64,000 nt of DNA, from contig JAJEKV010000009.1 in assembly GCA_021234155.1 (NCBI GenBank), positions 6,497,546 through 6,561,545 on the forward strand, given 5' to 3'. The notes below the pieces were generated by a model. The model had not been told where the DNA came from and searched no databases. It saw only the letters and a program-made list of their open reading frames with translations. The DNA is from Isoetes taiwanensis. Taxonomy: Eukaryota > Streptophyta > Lycopodiopsida > Isoetales > Isoetaceae. The first letter of the stretch is position 1. Every line of letters begins with the position of its first letter. The position numbers and the translations under genes are program-made. Shown here one piece after another: positions 44,028-56,890 of the stretch.

Positions 44028-45704
44028 ATGGCGCATTACCCCATTCAAAACTACAGCGCATTGGGCAAGCTGAAGGTCCATTCTGGGATCTTCATGTCTA
44101 CATTTGCTTTTGCAAGCTTCCAGGTTTTGACCAAGATAGGTATCAGCAGGGGACTTAACCAGTTCGTTTACCCCTTTTATCAAAACCTAATTGCTTTTGT
44201 AATTGTGGCACTTCTAGCCTTCTTTTCTGATGAGAGGTAGATCCCAACATTTCCTTTCATATTTGTGTTACATTCTGAATTGGGTTTCATTTTGATTTGC
44301 AGGACCGTAAGCAAATCTCTGACTCCTTGGCTTCTGCTCCAGTTTTTCTTACTTGGGCTCATAGGGTACTATTTTTCTGTCATATTCCATATTCTTGTGC
44401 TGAATTGTTCATAGACCTAGTTCTTTTAAACCTCAGATCTGTTAAAACTGTGCAGAATAAGCCTGACGCAATCTATGTATTTAGCCGGCCTTCTATTCAC
44501 GTCTCCAACAGTGGCTTCGGCATTTCAAAATTCCATTCCAACCATAGTCTTTATTATTGCAACAATATTTGGGTAAGCGAAGATCTATATTTCTGAGCCC
44601 TGAAGCTAATAATAAACAGATTGGACGATCCAAAAACTGATCTAAATCCATTTGGAGCCGATGACAGATTTGAGGAGCTAAATTGGAGAAGAAAAGATGG
44701 GGCGGCCAAAGTGGGAGGGGCAATATTTGGAGTTGGAGGTGCAGCAGCGATGGCAATTTACAAAGGACCCGCTCTTCACTTGAAGCATGGAGGGCTTACT
44801 TGGCTGGTAAAATCTGATCAACAGATAACCAGTCTTACAAAAATATCTTCTACATTTCTTAGCCTCCATATCTCAACCTGGCAACTTGGTGCCCTCGCTC
44901 TTCTCATCAGTTGTACTTCCCTTGCAACTTGGACAGTCCTGCAGGTTTATATATCATCCTATCCTTCTCAATCTTTTTATTTTTTTCTCCTAGCTGCTAA
45001 AATCCAACTCAATTCGATTTTATCCCACTTTCTGTTTTCTTTTTCTTTTCTCACTCTTTTTACTCACCTTTTCTTTTCTTTACCTTTACAGGCTCCAACA
45101 CTGAATCAATTCCCAGCCAGACTGACCATGGTTGCATATATCGAACTCTTTGCGACAATTCAGCTATTCGCCTTTGCCATCTGGCAAGAACCCAATACTT
45201 TGAATTGGAAGATTACTAACCCTTTCAACCTCTTCATTGTCTTATATGCAGTATACAACTCAAACCTTGAATAACAAGTTCCTCTTGTCCATAACTATCA
45301 GTTTAACAATGAAGTATGCGTGTAGGGCGTGATAGGATCTGCTTTCGCCTTCACCATAAAAACATGGTGTGTTCAACAAGCTGGACCAGTTCTAGCCTCT
45401 GGCTATCAACCTCTCCAAACTGTGATGGTGGGAATGCTTGCTATTCCAATATTAGGCGAAGATCTCCACCTTGGAAGGTATGAATGCTTAAATCTTTCTC
45501 TACATATGTACCAATATGGTCTAAGTTCAAGTTTGATTCTGCAGCATTGTTGGAGCAACACTGATAATCATTGGACTTTATATGATCACATGGGGCCAAT
45601 CAGAGGAGAAAAGAATATGTGAAGAATCAAATCTTGAAAAATACAAGATGGAATATGACTGTAAAATACAAGTTTCTTCTCTCAAACAACCTCTTATAAC
45701 ATAG
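44028..45704 (+). CDS. WAT1-related (EamA/MtN21) transporter, gene B
   Basis: Seven exons: 44028-44236, 44303-44365, 44456-44572, 44620-44944, 45092-45250, 45326-45477, 45545-45704. The join is 1185 bp, 394 codons plus stop, with no lesion. The start MAHYPIQNYSALGKLKVH aligns with gene A. Helix-rich blocks include QFFLLGLIG, SPTVASAFQNSIPTIVF, IFGVGGAAAM, WQLGALALLIS, ELFATIQLFAFAIWQEP and WCVQQAGPVLASGYQPLQ. An upstream in-frame ATG at 43998 would add ten residues but lacks a match in gene A. All introns are GT-AG; intron 3 is only 47 bp. Likely a ten-helix membrane exporter of unknown substrate. Tandem paralogue of gene A, 6.3 kb apart in the same orientation. Confidence 0.92.
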
Positions 45705-46339
45705 CTTGGCCTTGCTAGCCATTAGCAACTAGTAGCCATTTCTCATTTTATTGGTTCAGGCATTGTATTATTCAAAGGAAGTAAAGGGAAGGTGATACAT
45801 ATGAAAATTAATACTACTTTCATGATATAGATAACTTCGTTGAGATCAATCTAGATCAAACAAGCTAGCAAGATAGAAGTATGTTGGATCCTATCAAAAG
45901 TTTCGGTACATGAACATAAAAGATCTCTTCTCGTTGTGGTTCTCTAATATTGTAGGTAAGATTCTTACCTACAAATGTTGTAGGTAAGATTCTTTGTTGT
46001 AAAAAATTTCATTTACACGTTAAATATACATGTAATCCAAGTTGGGTGCTGTCGAGCAATTTCACTTCTTGATTTCTCCCTCTGTTATATTTCTATTTCG
46101 TTGTCAACTTTAAAATACAATATGGTGAAAACCATAGACATTATGCGAGGACATACCCATACCCAAAACTTCCAGATTTTGGGGGGCAAAAATATAAATG
46201 TGAAAGGGTTTCTGCTTTCAGTAGGAAGAATCATTTTTTGGTGGAGTTTCTCCATAGTGGCAAGTGCCCCCTATAACACTAACCATCTAAAAAAACTGCA
46301 ATCTTCTTGAGTATAGGGTTGCGCATGAAATGATTAATA
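45705..46339. other. Intergenic after WAT1 gene B
   Basis: At 45950-45974 there is a near-perfect palindrome, TTGTAGGTAAGA-T-TCTTACCTACAA, with the arm GTTGTAGGTAAGA repeated at 45978-45990. No gene seen. Confidence 0.5.
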
Positions 46340-46972
46340 GTTGTGTAGTCTGAATAACACCAATAGCCAACCTGCCAGCAGCTTTTAGAGGAGCCTAGAT
46401 AAAGAAGGTAGTAGATAGTACTGACAACATTCTTCTCTCCCCCTTTACAAGCCCATCGGTCGTTAGGGCCATCCTTTCCTAAATATCCAATATGCCAAGT
46501 AATTCATAAAGTATCTTTCTATCCCCCTCTTTGTTTCCTTAAAAGCAGGACTAGCCACCGTATACCATCCCATGGATGCCCTACTTTAGTAATTCTTGGT
46601 TGTCTCCATGTAATGAAAAACTGAGGGTGTAAGAACGTAAAGGGGAGGCTATTTCTCGTCCATATCTATGTGTTTCAAAAAATTCTCAACTTTCCAGCCT
46701 TCCATGGTGCATCCATCGGATCAAATAGGCTTTAGACTTCTAATCAAATCTTCCTGATTACTAGAGGTGCCAGGAGCAATTTTATAGCTATAAGATAAGG
46801 AGCCAATTTCTTGGTGGGGTAAGGATGGCTTACATCTTAATGTGCATCTTTGAAGCCAATACTTGATAAAGTGCAGTGCGGGCAAGCTGGTATCATGCAA
46901 TGCCCTCCGTGCATATTTTGCAGCTAATACTTGAGCTTGGGTTGCTAGATCCTTGCATCCAATGTTGTACAA
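46340..46972 (-). pseudogene. LINE ORF2 linker fragment
   Basis: The minus strand reads CKDLATQAQVLAAKYARRAL, then IKYWLQRCTLRCKPS, then, in a shifted frame, RGIERYFMNYLAYWIFRKGW. This resembles the stretch between reverse transcriptase and zinc finger in plant LINEs and the start of 12379-13446 (AQKLVRYWINES). Several stops and frame changes. Neither end is defined. Confidence 0.45.
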
Positions 46973-48429
46973 ATACGCGTATCTTATAAAATTGTTACAT
47001 ACCGTACCGTTTTGGGCGTACGTTACGTATTTAATAAAAATAAGTTATATGCTTTTATCCATGTAAAATACGCCCCCTCATGGTTTAGGATGAAAAAAAA
47101 AAAAACCCAATGGTCATCGAATGACCTAATAGTTACTAGGTCATCGAATGACCTAAAAGAAGAAGACAGAGGCTTTGAACGGGCGGCGGCCAAACTGTTG
47201 CTGCTAATCCGGCTATGTCCGATTGCTGTTGCTGATCCGAGCTTTGTCTATTCATTTGTTTGTTGTGCCTTCATGTGGCGAAGCTTGTTGTTCATGTTTT
47301 TCAGAACCTGAGCGTTGGAGCTTGAGGTAGACTCCTTCAATATGACTTCTCTCTCCCATCTCTCCTCTTATCAGCTGATTATCCTCTTCTGATTTTCTTA
47401 TGTGGCAGAAGCTGTTGCTAAGAAGTTCTTAATCATTTTAAGGAGCTACTTCAATCAAGGCGCTACTTCAAGGAACATCTGCATCTGCAACAAGTATTTT
47501 CAGGTAAATCATCGAGCTATATTATTCAGGCCCTGCCCTGCGAATCATGTCCTTGGAAACTACCCGAACTGCCCATATCTGAGACAAATCCCTTTATTCA
47601 TGCATAACCAGAAGATCTGCTGCTTCGAAACCCTACATCATTTTGTTGTAAATGAGAACAATAGGCAGACTGAAGAAAAAAATACCAAGGCAATCAGGAG
47701 AGCGCAGTCGAAAAAATCAAGATGCACAGAAATAAATAGGGAGGGATTTGCATCCTGTCATAACCTATCATATCTCTACTGTGATGGAACAGACTCAAGT
47801 GCCTTTTCCAGAGCTGTTTAAGGAGCCACAGTTCTCACGATTTGATCATTTAACATTTAACCTACAACTCCATAAGTACCTATTGCACTTCATAGCTAAA
47901 GCCTGTCGAAGCTTCTAATCCAAGTTTTCTGAAAGAAAATCCAACTATCCAACGTTGAGAACTTCGCATAAAAAATTGTCTCGGAAGCTGCCAAATCCAT
48001 GCATCAAAAATGGTCCAGCTTGTTTTTTTCCCAATGCCAAATAATGTTTGATGTGCTTATAGTGGTTTTGTTACTTTATATTATTTTTTGTAAGTATTCT
48101 TGAACCTTCCCAAATTTCTGAATTAATGATATCTGAACCAAACTGTATCTCGACTTATCCTGCATTCAGTAGATTCAGCTCCATCGTGAAGTCGAGCACT
48201 CCAAGGTGACTAGAGGGCCACTGCCCGTACTCGACTGGACTCCATGGAAGGTGTCCACCACCCCAAGAGTGTCGAACCCATGCAAAGCCCGCACGCAGTG
48301 GCAGAGCATTAGGCCTAGTGCACTGTAGTCCCCGATAGGCTTTACTACCAGAGGGACGTGATCATGAGCCAGGACATGAACCTCCTTATAAGCTAGTCTG
48401 GCCCCTCCACCCACAACCAGGTGTGGTTC
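46973..48429. other. Region with one unidentified ORF
   Basis: A 139-codon plus-strand frame at 47402-47821 has several Cys/His residues (ICICNKYF, PCPANHVLGNYPNCPYL) but no family I recognise. A splice-donor-like CAG|GTAAAT lies inside it at about 47503. Near 47115-47155 the small palindrome GGTCATCGAATGACC occurs twice. Confidence 0.3.
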
Positions 48430-50462
48430 TTGTACACAGGCCGAATTTAATAGTGCATTAAAGAGGGCTAGCTAGGAGCATCAAACTACTAGGCTTTTAA
48501 GGCCTCTACCCCCTTTCCCAATACAATGATTCCACAGAGATCATCATCACATACATACCATAGAAGAACTAAAGAATAAGATTTAATCTAAATCACAGAG
48601 TTAGGTTCTTTAGTTATGGCTTGGTGGTCTAGATGGCTGCTATGGGCAATTCAATAGGCTAAACCTACTTACACTATGCTTGGGAGGCGGATTAGACTAT
48701 TGAATTAGCAAAATACCTAATCCCTGGCTTGCTCCTCCTGCTCTGAACGCGTCCATGCTGCAGAACTGCTTGAAGATGAAGCTAGAAAGGAAAGCTGATG
48801 AGCTATGCTGCTCAGACAGACTTCGGGAGTCGAGATTGGCTCTTGGAGCAAGCAAAACGGAGTTCTAGAAGGCTGTGGACGAAAATGGAAAGTTAGGGTT
48901 TCAGATGCCTTATATAGACTATAAGTTAGGGCTAGGGTTTCTATTAACCCTTGAGCATGTGGGATAAATGGGTGTGGCCCACTTGCCTATATTAATTAAG
49001 TGGGCTAAAGTGTACACATGAATAAATGTGCACACACTTGCAAGTTGCCCCCTAGGGTGCTACTTGCTTAGCTATACGTTGGCGTACACGTCAATCGGGA
49101 TGGCGTGTACGCATGACGATGCAGTACAGTATACATCCTGGGACCGTATACTGTGCTGGAACGTCACATTCTCCCCACCTTGAAATGATGCTGTCCGCAG
49201 CATCGTGGGTCTCCCCACCTTGGGATCTTCTTTTCCTGCAACCAACTTGATGCATACAACTTATTATTATACTTACACAATTATTAAAATTATCTTAAGG
49301 TAATATTTTTAAAACCATTACTACGACATTACATTATCCCAATAACTTATCAATTCATAACTTCATTAAAGCAAGGCTTTTACTAGCCTCACTTAATACA
49401 ACGTTTAAGTTTATCAAGATTTAACAATTTCATGTACAATTATCCTTCGAGGTACTCTTCATTCCTTGCAACACATTCTAACAAAATTGTGTTGCAAGTC
49501 TTCGTAGCTCGACCTCCTTGCCCTCTGGAGCGCTCTATTGGCCTGCAGGTCGATACTACGTTAGTACCATTTAATAATTATTAATAAAATTATGGTTATA
49601 AGGTAACCACCCATCTAATTAACTAAATGAATGCATGACTAATCTCCCGGCATAGGAAGAGGATGCTTCTTCCATTGTGGCCGTGGAGACAGCGCCCTAT
49701 AATGCCTATACCACGCACTCGATCATGGCCCGTGAGGGTTTAAGCGTAAGGGTCGTTTAAGACAATCCTATCATAGCCCATGATTGGCTGCTAGCTTATG
49801 CATGATCTCCATGATCATGCATACCCCAGTGCAGCATGGCCCCAAAGGGTTTAAGCTAGAGAACATCCCTGATGATCTCATCCTCGCCCATGTTCACTTC
49901 TACCTTTAATCGCATGTCCTTCCCCTATGGGCATGCTTACATTACGATGCAACATTGCTCATGTTCACCATTTGCCTAACTAATTCAAGCAAAACCGCGG
50001 TCATGCCTACAATGACATTACACCACGTCCTAGAGATCACCGTAGTGGTCCCATCATCGGTAATTACGCATGCAGGCATGCGTAGATTAATCTTAATTAC
50101 ACATCAATTAATCTAAACATAAATCGACATGCCTGAGCCAATTACTTCGGAGATGACCTTGCCGTCCCATTGCTCCATGAACTGCGGGTACTGCCTTATC
50201 AGGTCCTTCTTAAGTACCATGTCGCGTCTTCCACTGGCAAGTGTTTCCACGTGACCAAATATTGGAGAAACCCTGATCTCCTTGTCTTCTTGATCGCCTT
50301 ATCAAGGATCAAGTCTGGGACTATCTCTAGCTGCTCTTCTATCATTTCCAACAACATTGGCGTGTCCAAGACTTCTTCTGGGTTTGGAGTATGCTTCTTC
50401 AGCAAACTCACGTGGAAGACTTTATGAATTTTCAGGTGTGATGGCAGCTCTAACTTGTAGGA
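48430..50462 (-). mobile_element. Ty3/gypsy 3' end with LTR
   Basis: Minus strand: polyprotein tail (50462-50199), then about 1 kb of non-coding or decayed sequence, a polypurine tract AAGGTGGGGAGAA (49181-49169), then TGTGACGTTCC, which I take as the start of the 3' LTR at 49168. A TATA box CTATATAAGG lies about 250 bp into the LTR (about 48919-48911, minus). The LTR's far end was not determined and 48430 is a guess. Confidence 0.6.
50199..50462 (-). pseudogene. Gypsy polyprotein C-terminus (integrase tail and chromodomain)
   Basis: The frame reads YKLELPSHLKIHKVFHVSLL, the conserved end of gypsy integrase, then VPDLILDKAIKK and LQYLVTWKHLPVEDATW, a chromodomain-like block of chromoviruses, ending at a stop at 50199. 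Only 88 residues remain. The upstream side is cut near 50462 by unrelated AT-rich sequence. Confidence 0.8.
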
Positions 50463-50559
50463 TTGGTTACCTACTCTCTTTTCATGAGTTTACATATCCT
50501 TATTTAGCTCTGTTTAAAATGATCATATTCTCGGCCCTTTTTTATGAACATATCCTTAT

Positions 50560-50960
50560 ACCCTTGAATTACTACTTTATAAAGGATATAGATGTACTTT
50601 TAGGTGTCTTTTTGCTACAAATCAGCAATTTGTTGTTGTTGTGAAAGCTATTAAGCCACTGCATCACTCGGCAATTTATATCAAATGGTATGCAATCTGA
50701 ATTTGACCTTGAATCTTTACTCATTGCCTTCTAGTTTAAAACTAAATCTGAAAATCTGAAGTTAATTGTGGGTTTAAGTGTAACTTGCAATTGTATTCAT
50801 CTTGCTGTCCAAAGGGGTCATTCATTGTTTTCTAAATGATATAAATGTAATTTCAGGTGTCTTTTTGCTACAAATCAGTTGTTGTTGTGAATCGAATTAC
50901 TTTTAAGGGCTTTAAAGTCTTTGTTTACTAAACAGTAATTATAAAGAATATAAATGTAAT
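50560..50960 (+). repeat. Local duplications upstream of the hAT gene
   Basis: The phrase GGTGTCTTTTTGCTACAAATC with ATATAGATGTA or ATATAAATGTAAT occurs near 50585 and 50855, and a shorter version near 50945. It is non-coding and probably part of the hAT 5' region. Confidence 0.6.
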
Positions 50961-50976
50961 TGCGGGTCTGTCTTTC

Positions 50977-53687
50977 TTGAACACAATAATGCCGCCAAAA
51001 GCTTCAGAGTTATCGGGCAAATATTGCCTTAATGTTATGCATGTCCATGGTGGTGACAGAAAATGGACCTGCAAGTTTTGCCACAAAGATTTGCAAGGAA
51101 CAAAGACAAGATTAGTCGCACATTTAGGTCATATTAGAGGTGAAGGAATGGGTCCTTGTATAGATGTGTCCGAAGAGGCTAAAAAAGAGGCTTTTGAGGA
51201 GCATTCGAAGAAGAAAATGTTAGCTGCTACTAAAGCCAAAGATATCGCATTTTCTGTCCCCTATGACCATGCACTAGCATCTGAAGTTCATGTAACATCT
51301 ACTTTTAATAAAAGTGTTGACGTTGTTTCTAGATGATCTATTGGTGATGATGGACAGACCCAAACCAATGCTGCCAGCATTTCTGTGGCCCGAGTAAGCG
51401 ATGAAATTCAGGTGACAAACTCCAAATCTAGTGTGGCAGACCAGCTTAATGCTAGACATGTTGTTCTTATGCAAAGAAAGAAGCATGCCAATAGACTAGA
51501 AATGCGTTGCCTTGCCTTAGCAAACTTACCTTTTAATCTTTTAAAAATGCCATGATGGAGAGACATGCTTGAGGCTTTTTCTCAAATTGGATCCAACCAT
51601 TCTGGACTGACGTATAAAGAAGCAAGGACAACAGCCTTGCGTTAAGAATATGCCTTGACCAAGGCTAAAACAGAACAAATAAGTAATCTTTGGCCGAAGT
51701 ATGGCTGCACCATTTTGACAGATGGATGGGTAGATGTCAGCAGAAGAAAGTTAGTGAATATAATGGTCTCTTGTTGTTATGGAACATTGTTTCTTAAGTC
51801 AATTGATTGTAGCAGACCCGACGTTGAAGGTGAAACTGGTGTTTGGCTTGCTGAGCAAATTGGAAAAGTGATAGGAAGCATTGGGCTGAACAATGTCGTG
51901 CAAGTTATCACTGATAATGCCTCTAATTGTGTTCGCATCGGTAAGGAGCTTGAAAAGACGTATTCTGGTCTAGTTTGGACACCTTGTGCAGCTCATAGTA
52001 TAGATCTTTTGCTCGAGGATATCTTTGAATTATCTTGGTTTGAAGCTCCATTTAGGAAGGCAAATACCATAGCAAGGTTTTTTCATAAAAGGAAGCAAGC
52101 CAATAAAATTTTTATGACATTTAGCAAGCTTCAAATCCTAAGGCCAAGCAAGACGCGATTTGGAGTAATATTTATTGTAGTTGAACGACTATTGAAGGTT
52201 TGGTCAGCACTGCAACAAACAGTGATATCTTGGGAACATTGGAATGATTCCAATCAAACGGATGCACGTCTAGTGAAGGAATATGTGTTGGATCCATCGA
52301 CCATACCATCTTTTAACCTAATTTTAAGGATCATGAGACCATTGTATTGTGTGTTAAGGCTGGCGGATAAGGAGGGATCAACCATTGGCTTACTTTATGA
52401 GTTTATGCTAAGATGCGAAGCTGTTATAAAGAAATGACAGGTGGTGGATCAACAAAATAAAGACAAGTAAGTCTTCGAATACGCCCTTTAGTTTGATGTT
52501 TTTATTGTTATCTCATCTTTTAATTTAGTCTCATCTTTTAGTTTGCTTCTTTGAATACACCTTGTAGTTTGCTACTTGTTGTTGTCTCACCTTTTAATAT
52601 AGTCTCATTACATGTTACATTAAGTTATTGTAATCTCAAGTTTTAGTTTGCTGTTTTGTTTTTGTGTCATTTTTATTGTTTGCTAATTTGATGTCTTATC
52701 TTTTCATGTAGTCTCATTCAATTAAGTCATCTTTTTGAATATTTATTTTGTAGATATGATGATGTTTTGAAGTGCATGGACGCAAGATGGCAAAAGCACA
52801 AAAAGCCGATTCATTTTGTTGCTTATCTTTTACATCCTTTGTGGAGGGAGTCGCAAACTTACATAAGAGATGAAGTGATGGATGGGTGGCTGGAGTATAT
52901 TGGCAGGGTGAGAACTCCAGCAGAATGCACAGTGTTGTTTGCTCAACTTGATGCATATAGAAATGGTACTGGGCTGTTTTCTCATCAATTGGCATTAGAT
53001 AAAGGTCACCAGGCCAAACCTGTATCTTGGTGGGAACATTTTGGTTGCAAAACACACGGAACCTTATCTCTTGATTTCAAATGTCGCTAGAGTAACTGGT
53101 TTGAGAGAGGATGAGATTCTGGATATATATTATTCCAATTGCAGAGTCAAGCCCTGGTCTACCAGTTGATACTACTCAGACAGAGCATGTCGAGGAGTCT
53201 ACTTCCGGGATAGAGGGGTTTAGAGATCTAGAAGAGGGGCAACACCTTGCAGAAGATACCCCTACATTTGATGATATAGTGGAGCACATAGTAATTGAAG
53301 AGAAACTGTCGAGTTGGGGCTTAACGGAAGCACAACCTACCCATATTGGCAGCAAACCTTATCTCTTGATTTCGGACATCGCTAGAGTAACTAGTTTGAG
53401 AGAGGACGAGATTTTGGGATAGATCCTATGTGCATTTCGTAGGCCTTGGTGATCTAGTTGACTTTGAACCAGATATGTTAAGACAAATATTGGAAGCAAT
53501 AATATATGATGGAACTTCAATAGCTCCCGAAGATGCCTTTGATGTTGTTTTACACTTGGTCGAACAAGGATTTGAGCAAGTGAAGGATGTTGAATTAGAT
53601 AGGTCAAACTCCTCGAAAACTCAGGCTAATTTGGTAGAAGTCGAGTTATCAAAGTCTACCATAGTGACATCAATATGTCTGGGGTGA
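50977..53687 (+). pseudogene. hAT transposase (BED finger, DUF659, hAT C-terminus), broken
   Basis: ATG 50977 begins a BED finger (WTCKFCHKDLQG ... HLGHIRGEG). The same frame continues to 52437 but with in-frame stops at 51334-51336, near 51553 (TGA) and near 51643 (TAA). The DUF659 domain shows TILTDGWVDVSRRKLVN, VQVITDNASNCVRIG and WTPCAAHSIDLLLEDI. After an intron-like gap (52438-52752) a second part has KCMDARWQKHKKPIHFVAYL and the WW-containing hAT end (SWWEHFG) near 53020-53045. The last 600 bp is an acidic tail with a 65-bp direct duplication (53062 and 53356). Domestication looks unlikely given the stops. Confidence 0.8.
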
Positions 53688-53799
53688 TTTATTCCAAGCA
53701 AATAGGATATTCATATAAACCATCTTGTCTATATAATTCTCCAGAAAGCGTAGAGGGTGCATATGTGTACTATTCTTAAGGAATTAAAAGAACTACCAT

Positions 53800-55000
53800 C
53801 AAGCTACTATCCATCTCTTCTCTATTTGATGGTTCATCTTGGACACAGTCTAGAGTACGCTTGTCTGTCCTATCTAAATCTTTTTTCACATAGAGATCTA
53901 TAGTAAGGACAAGCATGCTCTTACCCGCATCATGCGTCATTTGGTACATGCACTTTATTGCCTTTAAATCTACAGCAAGATGCCATTCAACCTCGTACTC
54001 TCCATATCCAGGAACTGCAAACTTTTATCCATTTATGTGGGAGGCAATCATAGTGGAAACGGATGTTTCATCAAAAACCCATTTCAGTGTTACTGTGATT
54101 TTCCTCTGGTACCTCAAATAAACCAACCCACCAAATATGATGTTCAGACTGGACAAAAAATTTACTGTCTTTATTTGATTCTTCATCAGAACCTGCATTC
54201 ACCAAAGCTCTGTTCATTACACAGTGAAAGACTCTCGTACTTCTCACCTTTCACCAATTCCATTTCTTCCAACTTCAAAACAATTCTTGATTTGCCATTG
54301 TACTCTTCTACCTTCATGTCCTAGAATCAAACAAAAAACTAAAGCATAAGTCTATCAAGCAATTTTTATTTTCATTAAGACAAAAAGTATCACCAAACTT
54401 TGACGACTTCTTATCTTTAGTATAAGATGGCAATGTATCCAAATGATAATGCTGGTTAGCTGATACATATCACCAAGAAGCTCTTGAACTTGTTTGTTTC
54501 TCAATGATCTACATGCCGTTACACTAGTCATCTGCAGTAATAGGATAGTTTCGGTGATGCCTTGTTGTTTAAGGCCATCCTGCAAGCATCTGAACAAAGC
54601 AACATAAGCCTATCTATCTATTTCCAGATTATTACATAGTTCTTGCATTGATTCTAAGGTTTGATGTCCCCTAGTTCTTGCAGCACTTGCTATATTACAA
54701 CTTTCTTAAGTCAAATGCTTCCAGGAAGCTTTAATATTCTCAACATATCATCTTTAGTAATCAATTTCTTTAACAAAGAGGAACCTTGGCAGGTGTTCTC
54801 TTATTATCTTTTGCAAGATTTGGATCCATAAGTTTTTTAATAGCTATGACCCCCCTTTTTTTAATCCTCCACCTCCAGGAGCTAGTATATTTATGAGCTT
54901 CAATGTTCTCTTGTGGAAGGAAATCATTTTCTTGCACAACTCGCTCATTCCTTACTGCAACGACTTTTCACCTCAAATTCACAAACCTTTTGACATTTGT
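53800..55000 (-). pseudogene. Degenerate unidentified coding region
   Basis: The minus strand shows several protein-like stretches in order, with stops between: LPQENIEAHKYTSSWRWRIK (about 54935), GLKQQGITETILLLQMTSVT with RSLRNKQVQELLGDMYQL (about 54580-54460), MKVEEYNGKSRIVLKLEEME (about 54320-54260), then YGEYEVEWHLAVDLKAIKCM with YQMTHDAGKSM (about 54010-53910). The last block looks like a transposon-encoded protein, but I cannot name the family. Confidence 0.35.
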
Positions 55001-55976
55001 TGAGACACCAAGTAGTTTGTCTGTCGGAATTGGTTAACATCTAACAAAACTTTGCAATCAAATGCATACAAATGGTTATACATTGCACGCAAATGTGGAT
55101 CAGAGTTACTATTACCTAATTTATTACAATAACCAAGTAAACCTTACTAAACCTTGCAAGCAAATTCAACTACACCGGATGCAGACATAGGATGGGTCGA
55201 GTAAAGGGATCACGGGGATATAGTTGCCCTTTAGCCCAAAGACTATATTCATGGCTTCAAAAGATCGCAATGCATCTCTATTGGTTGCTTCCAAGTGAAC
55301 TTATTCCTATAAGGCAAGCATCTTCTTGGCACTTGCGCTCTAAATTGACCCTCGGACCTTTGCCAGTCAGAGTGGAAACTAGGTTCTAAACCAGATATCC
55401 TCTAATGCCTTCTTCGCTGAAGTTTGGCCTCGCTCCTCTCACTAATGTGTGAAATCAGCTCCGAAATAGTTGGCTTCCTTCTTTCTTACCTATAGACAAA
55501 AAGAATCCATCTCAAGATATTGTTGCATGGGCTTTACCTAAAATCAGTTTTGCAAGGTTCCAAGATGGGACAATGACAATCTGAATATTTTTTAATGCAA
55601 ATGGTAAAACAAATTTGGCAGATATTGATAAGAACAAGGCTTTTATAAAAGGAAAAGGGACCAAGGATGCGGACACTGAACATCACCGAAATGAAGAGAA
55701 AACATCAAAGGAAATAAAAAACTTACTTCAAAAATGCTCCAATACAAATCGACCACTATCATGCTCTTCTTGCATCATTTGACATCCAAATTGAGAAGAA
55801 AATTGAATCATTTGGCGCACTCTATTTCAAAATATTGCTCCTTTTTATGTTTTAATCATGCCATGTCCATCTTTCACTTGCTTGGTTCAAACATACCATG
55901 CCCATGTCGTACAAAGTTGCGATCCATAAATGCACAGGCATGTCAGATGGGGGAATTGCATAGAGCATATATCGCT
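55001..55976. other. Intergenic, nothing recognised
   Basis: AT-rich sequence without coding or repeat signal that I can support. Confidence 0.35.
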
Positions 55977-56890
55977 CTTTTTTTTTTAGTGTATATACTA
56001 CTTTGCAAAAGTTTTACATGGTGATATTCAAAATTGAGACTAGGTCTCAGTGTAGTAGAAGGTGGCAGAAAAACCAACCCGATTCACCTCCACAGGAGGG
56101 ATCAAAAACTAGAGTTAAGACACATTGATTAAAATTGGAGATAGTATCTAAGATAAAACAAGAAGTAGTTCAGACAAGTAACCATCTAATCATCCAGAAT
56201 TCCACCCAAGGTGATGATGGCATAGGCATCTGTTATGTACTGGAACATAAGCAAATCCAGTTCAGTAGGCCCGCATGGAGTTGAATCCAGCAAGTGCATG
56301 GTCCAATAGTCCCGAGCTTCTTTATGAACAATCAGCTTCACAGTAGAATACATCTTAAGCTCCTTATGGTCTTCCCAAATTTCTGTATCCTTAAGCAATC
56401 GATCAAAGACCGCTACACTGATGACTTCAGTTTTGACCCAAAAGAGGTTGTCAATTGTCTCCGAGAGATCTAACATCACAACGTTCGGATCCACTTCGTG
56501 CATGTGTCCTCTCGCATGATATCATTTCAGAATGAAATCTGGTAATGCAATCAGACAGATCGTTAAAGTTAAATAAACCATGAAAGGATCCCACAAAAGC
56601 CTGATTTGCCATAGCTACAACATTCTTATGTTTCCAGATCGACCAGCAACGCAAGATCCGAATAGTGCCCAGAAAGGGACCATCTGAATTAAGAAAATTT
56701 AGGATGCCATCTTCCCAAGTGGGGAACGGGCCCGAATCCAAAAGGGTGTAAGCCGTGGGCAGGAAAGGATATGAGTGGAAGTTTCTACTGCTCCACAACC
56801 TAGAGGGCAGAAAGCTGAAATCTGAGGATTATACCTGGCCAAAAAATTATTGGTTTTGAGGCTTTTGTTTAGAAGGAGCCATATCATTCA
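55977..56890 (-). mobile_element. LINE 3' end (zf-RVT, C-terminal extension, poly-A)
   Basis: Minus strand: zinc-binding domain (56887-56699: CPLGCGAVETSTHILSCPRL), continuing in another frame (56798-56451: RCWSIWKHKNVVAMANQAF), then the extension in a third frame (56503-56186: RLLKDTEIWEDHKELKMYS, TELDLLMFQYITDAY), a stop at 56186, about 200 bp of 3'UTR and an A-tail (T-run at 55979-55989). It matches the layout of 12370-14136. At least two frameshifts. Confidence 0.75.
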
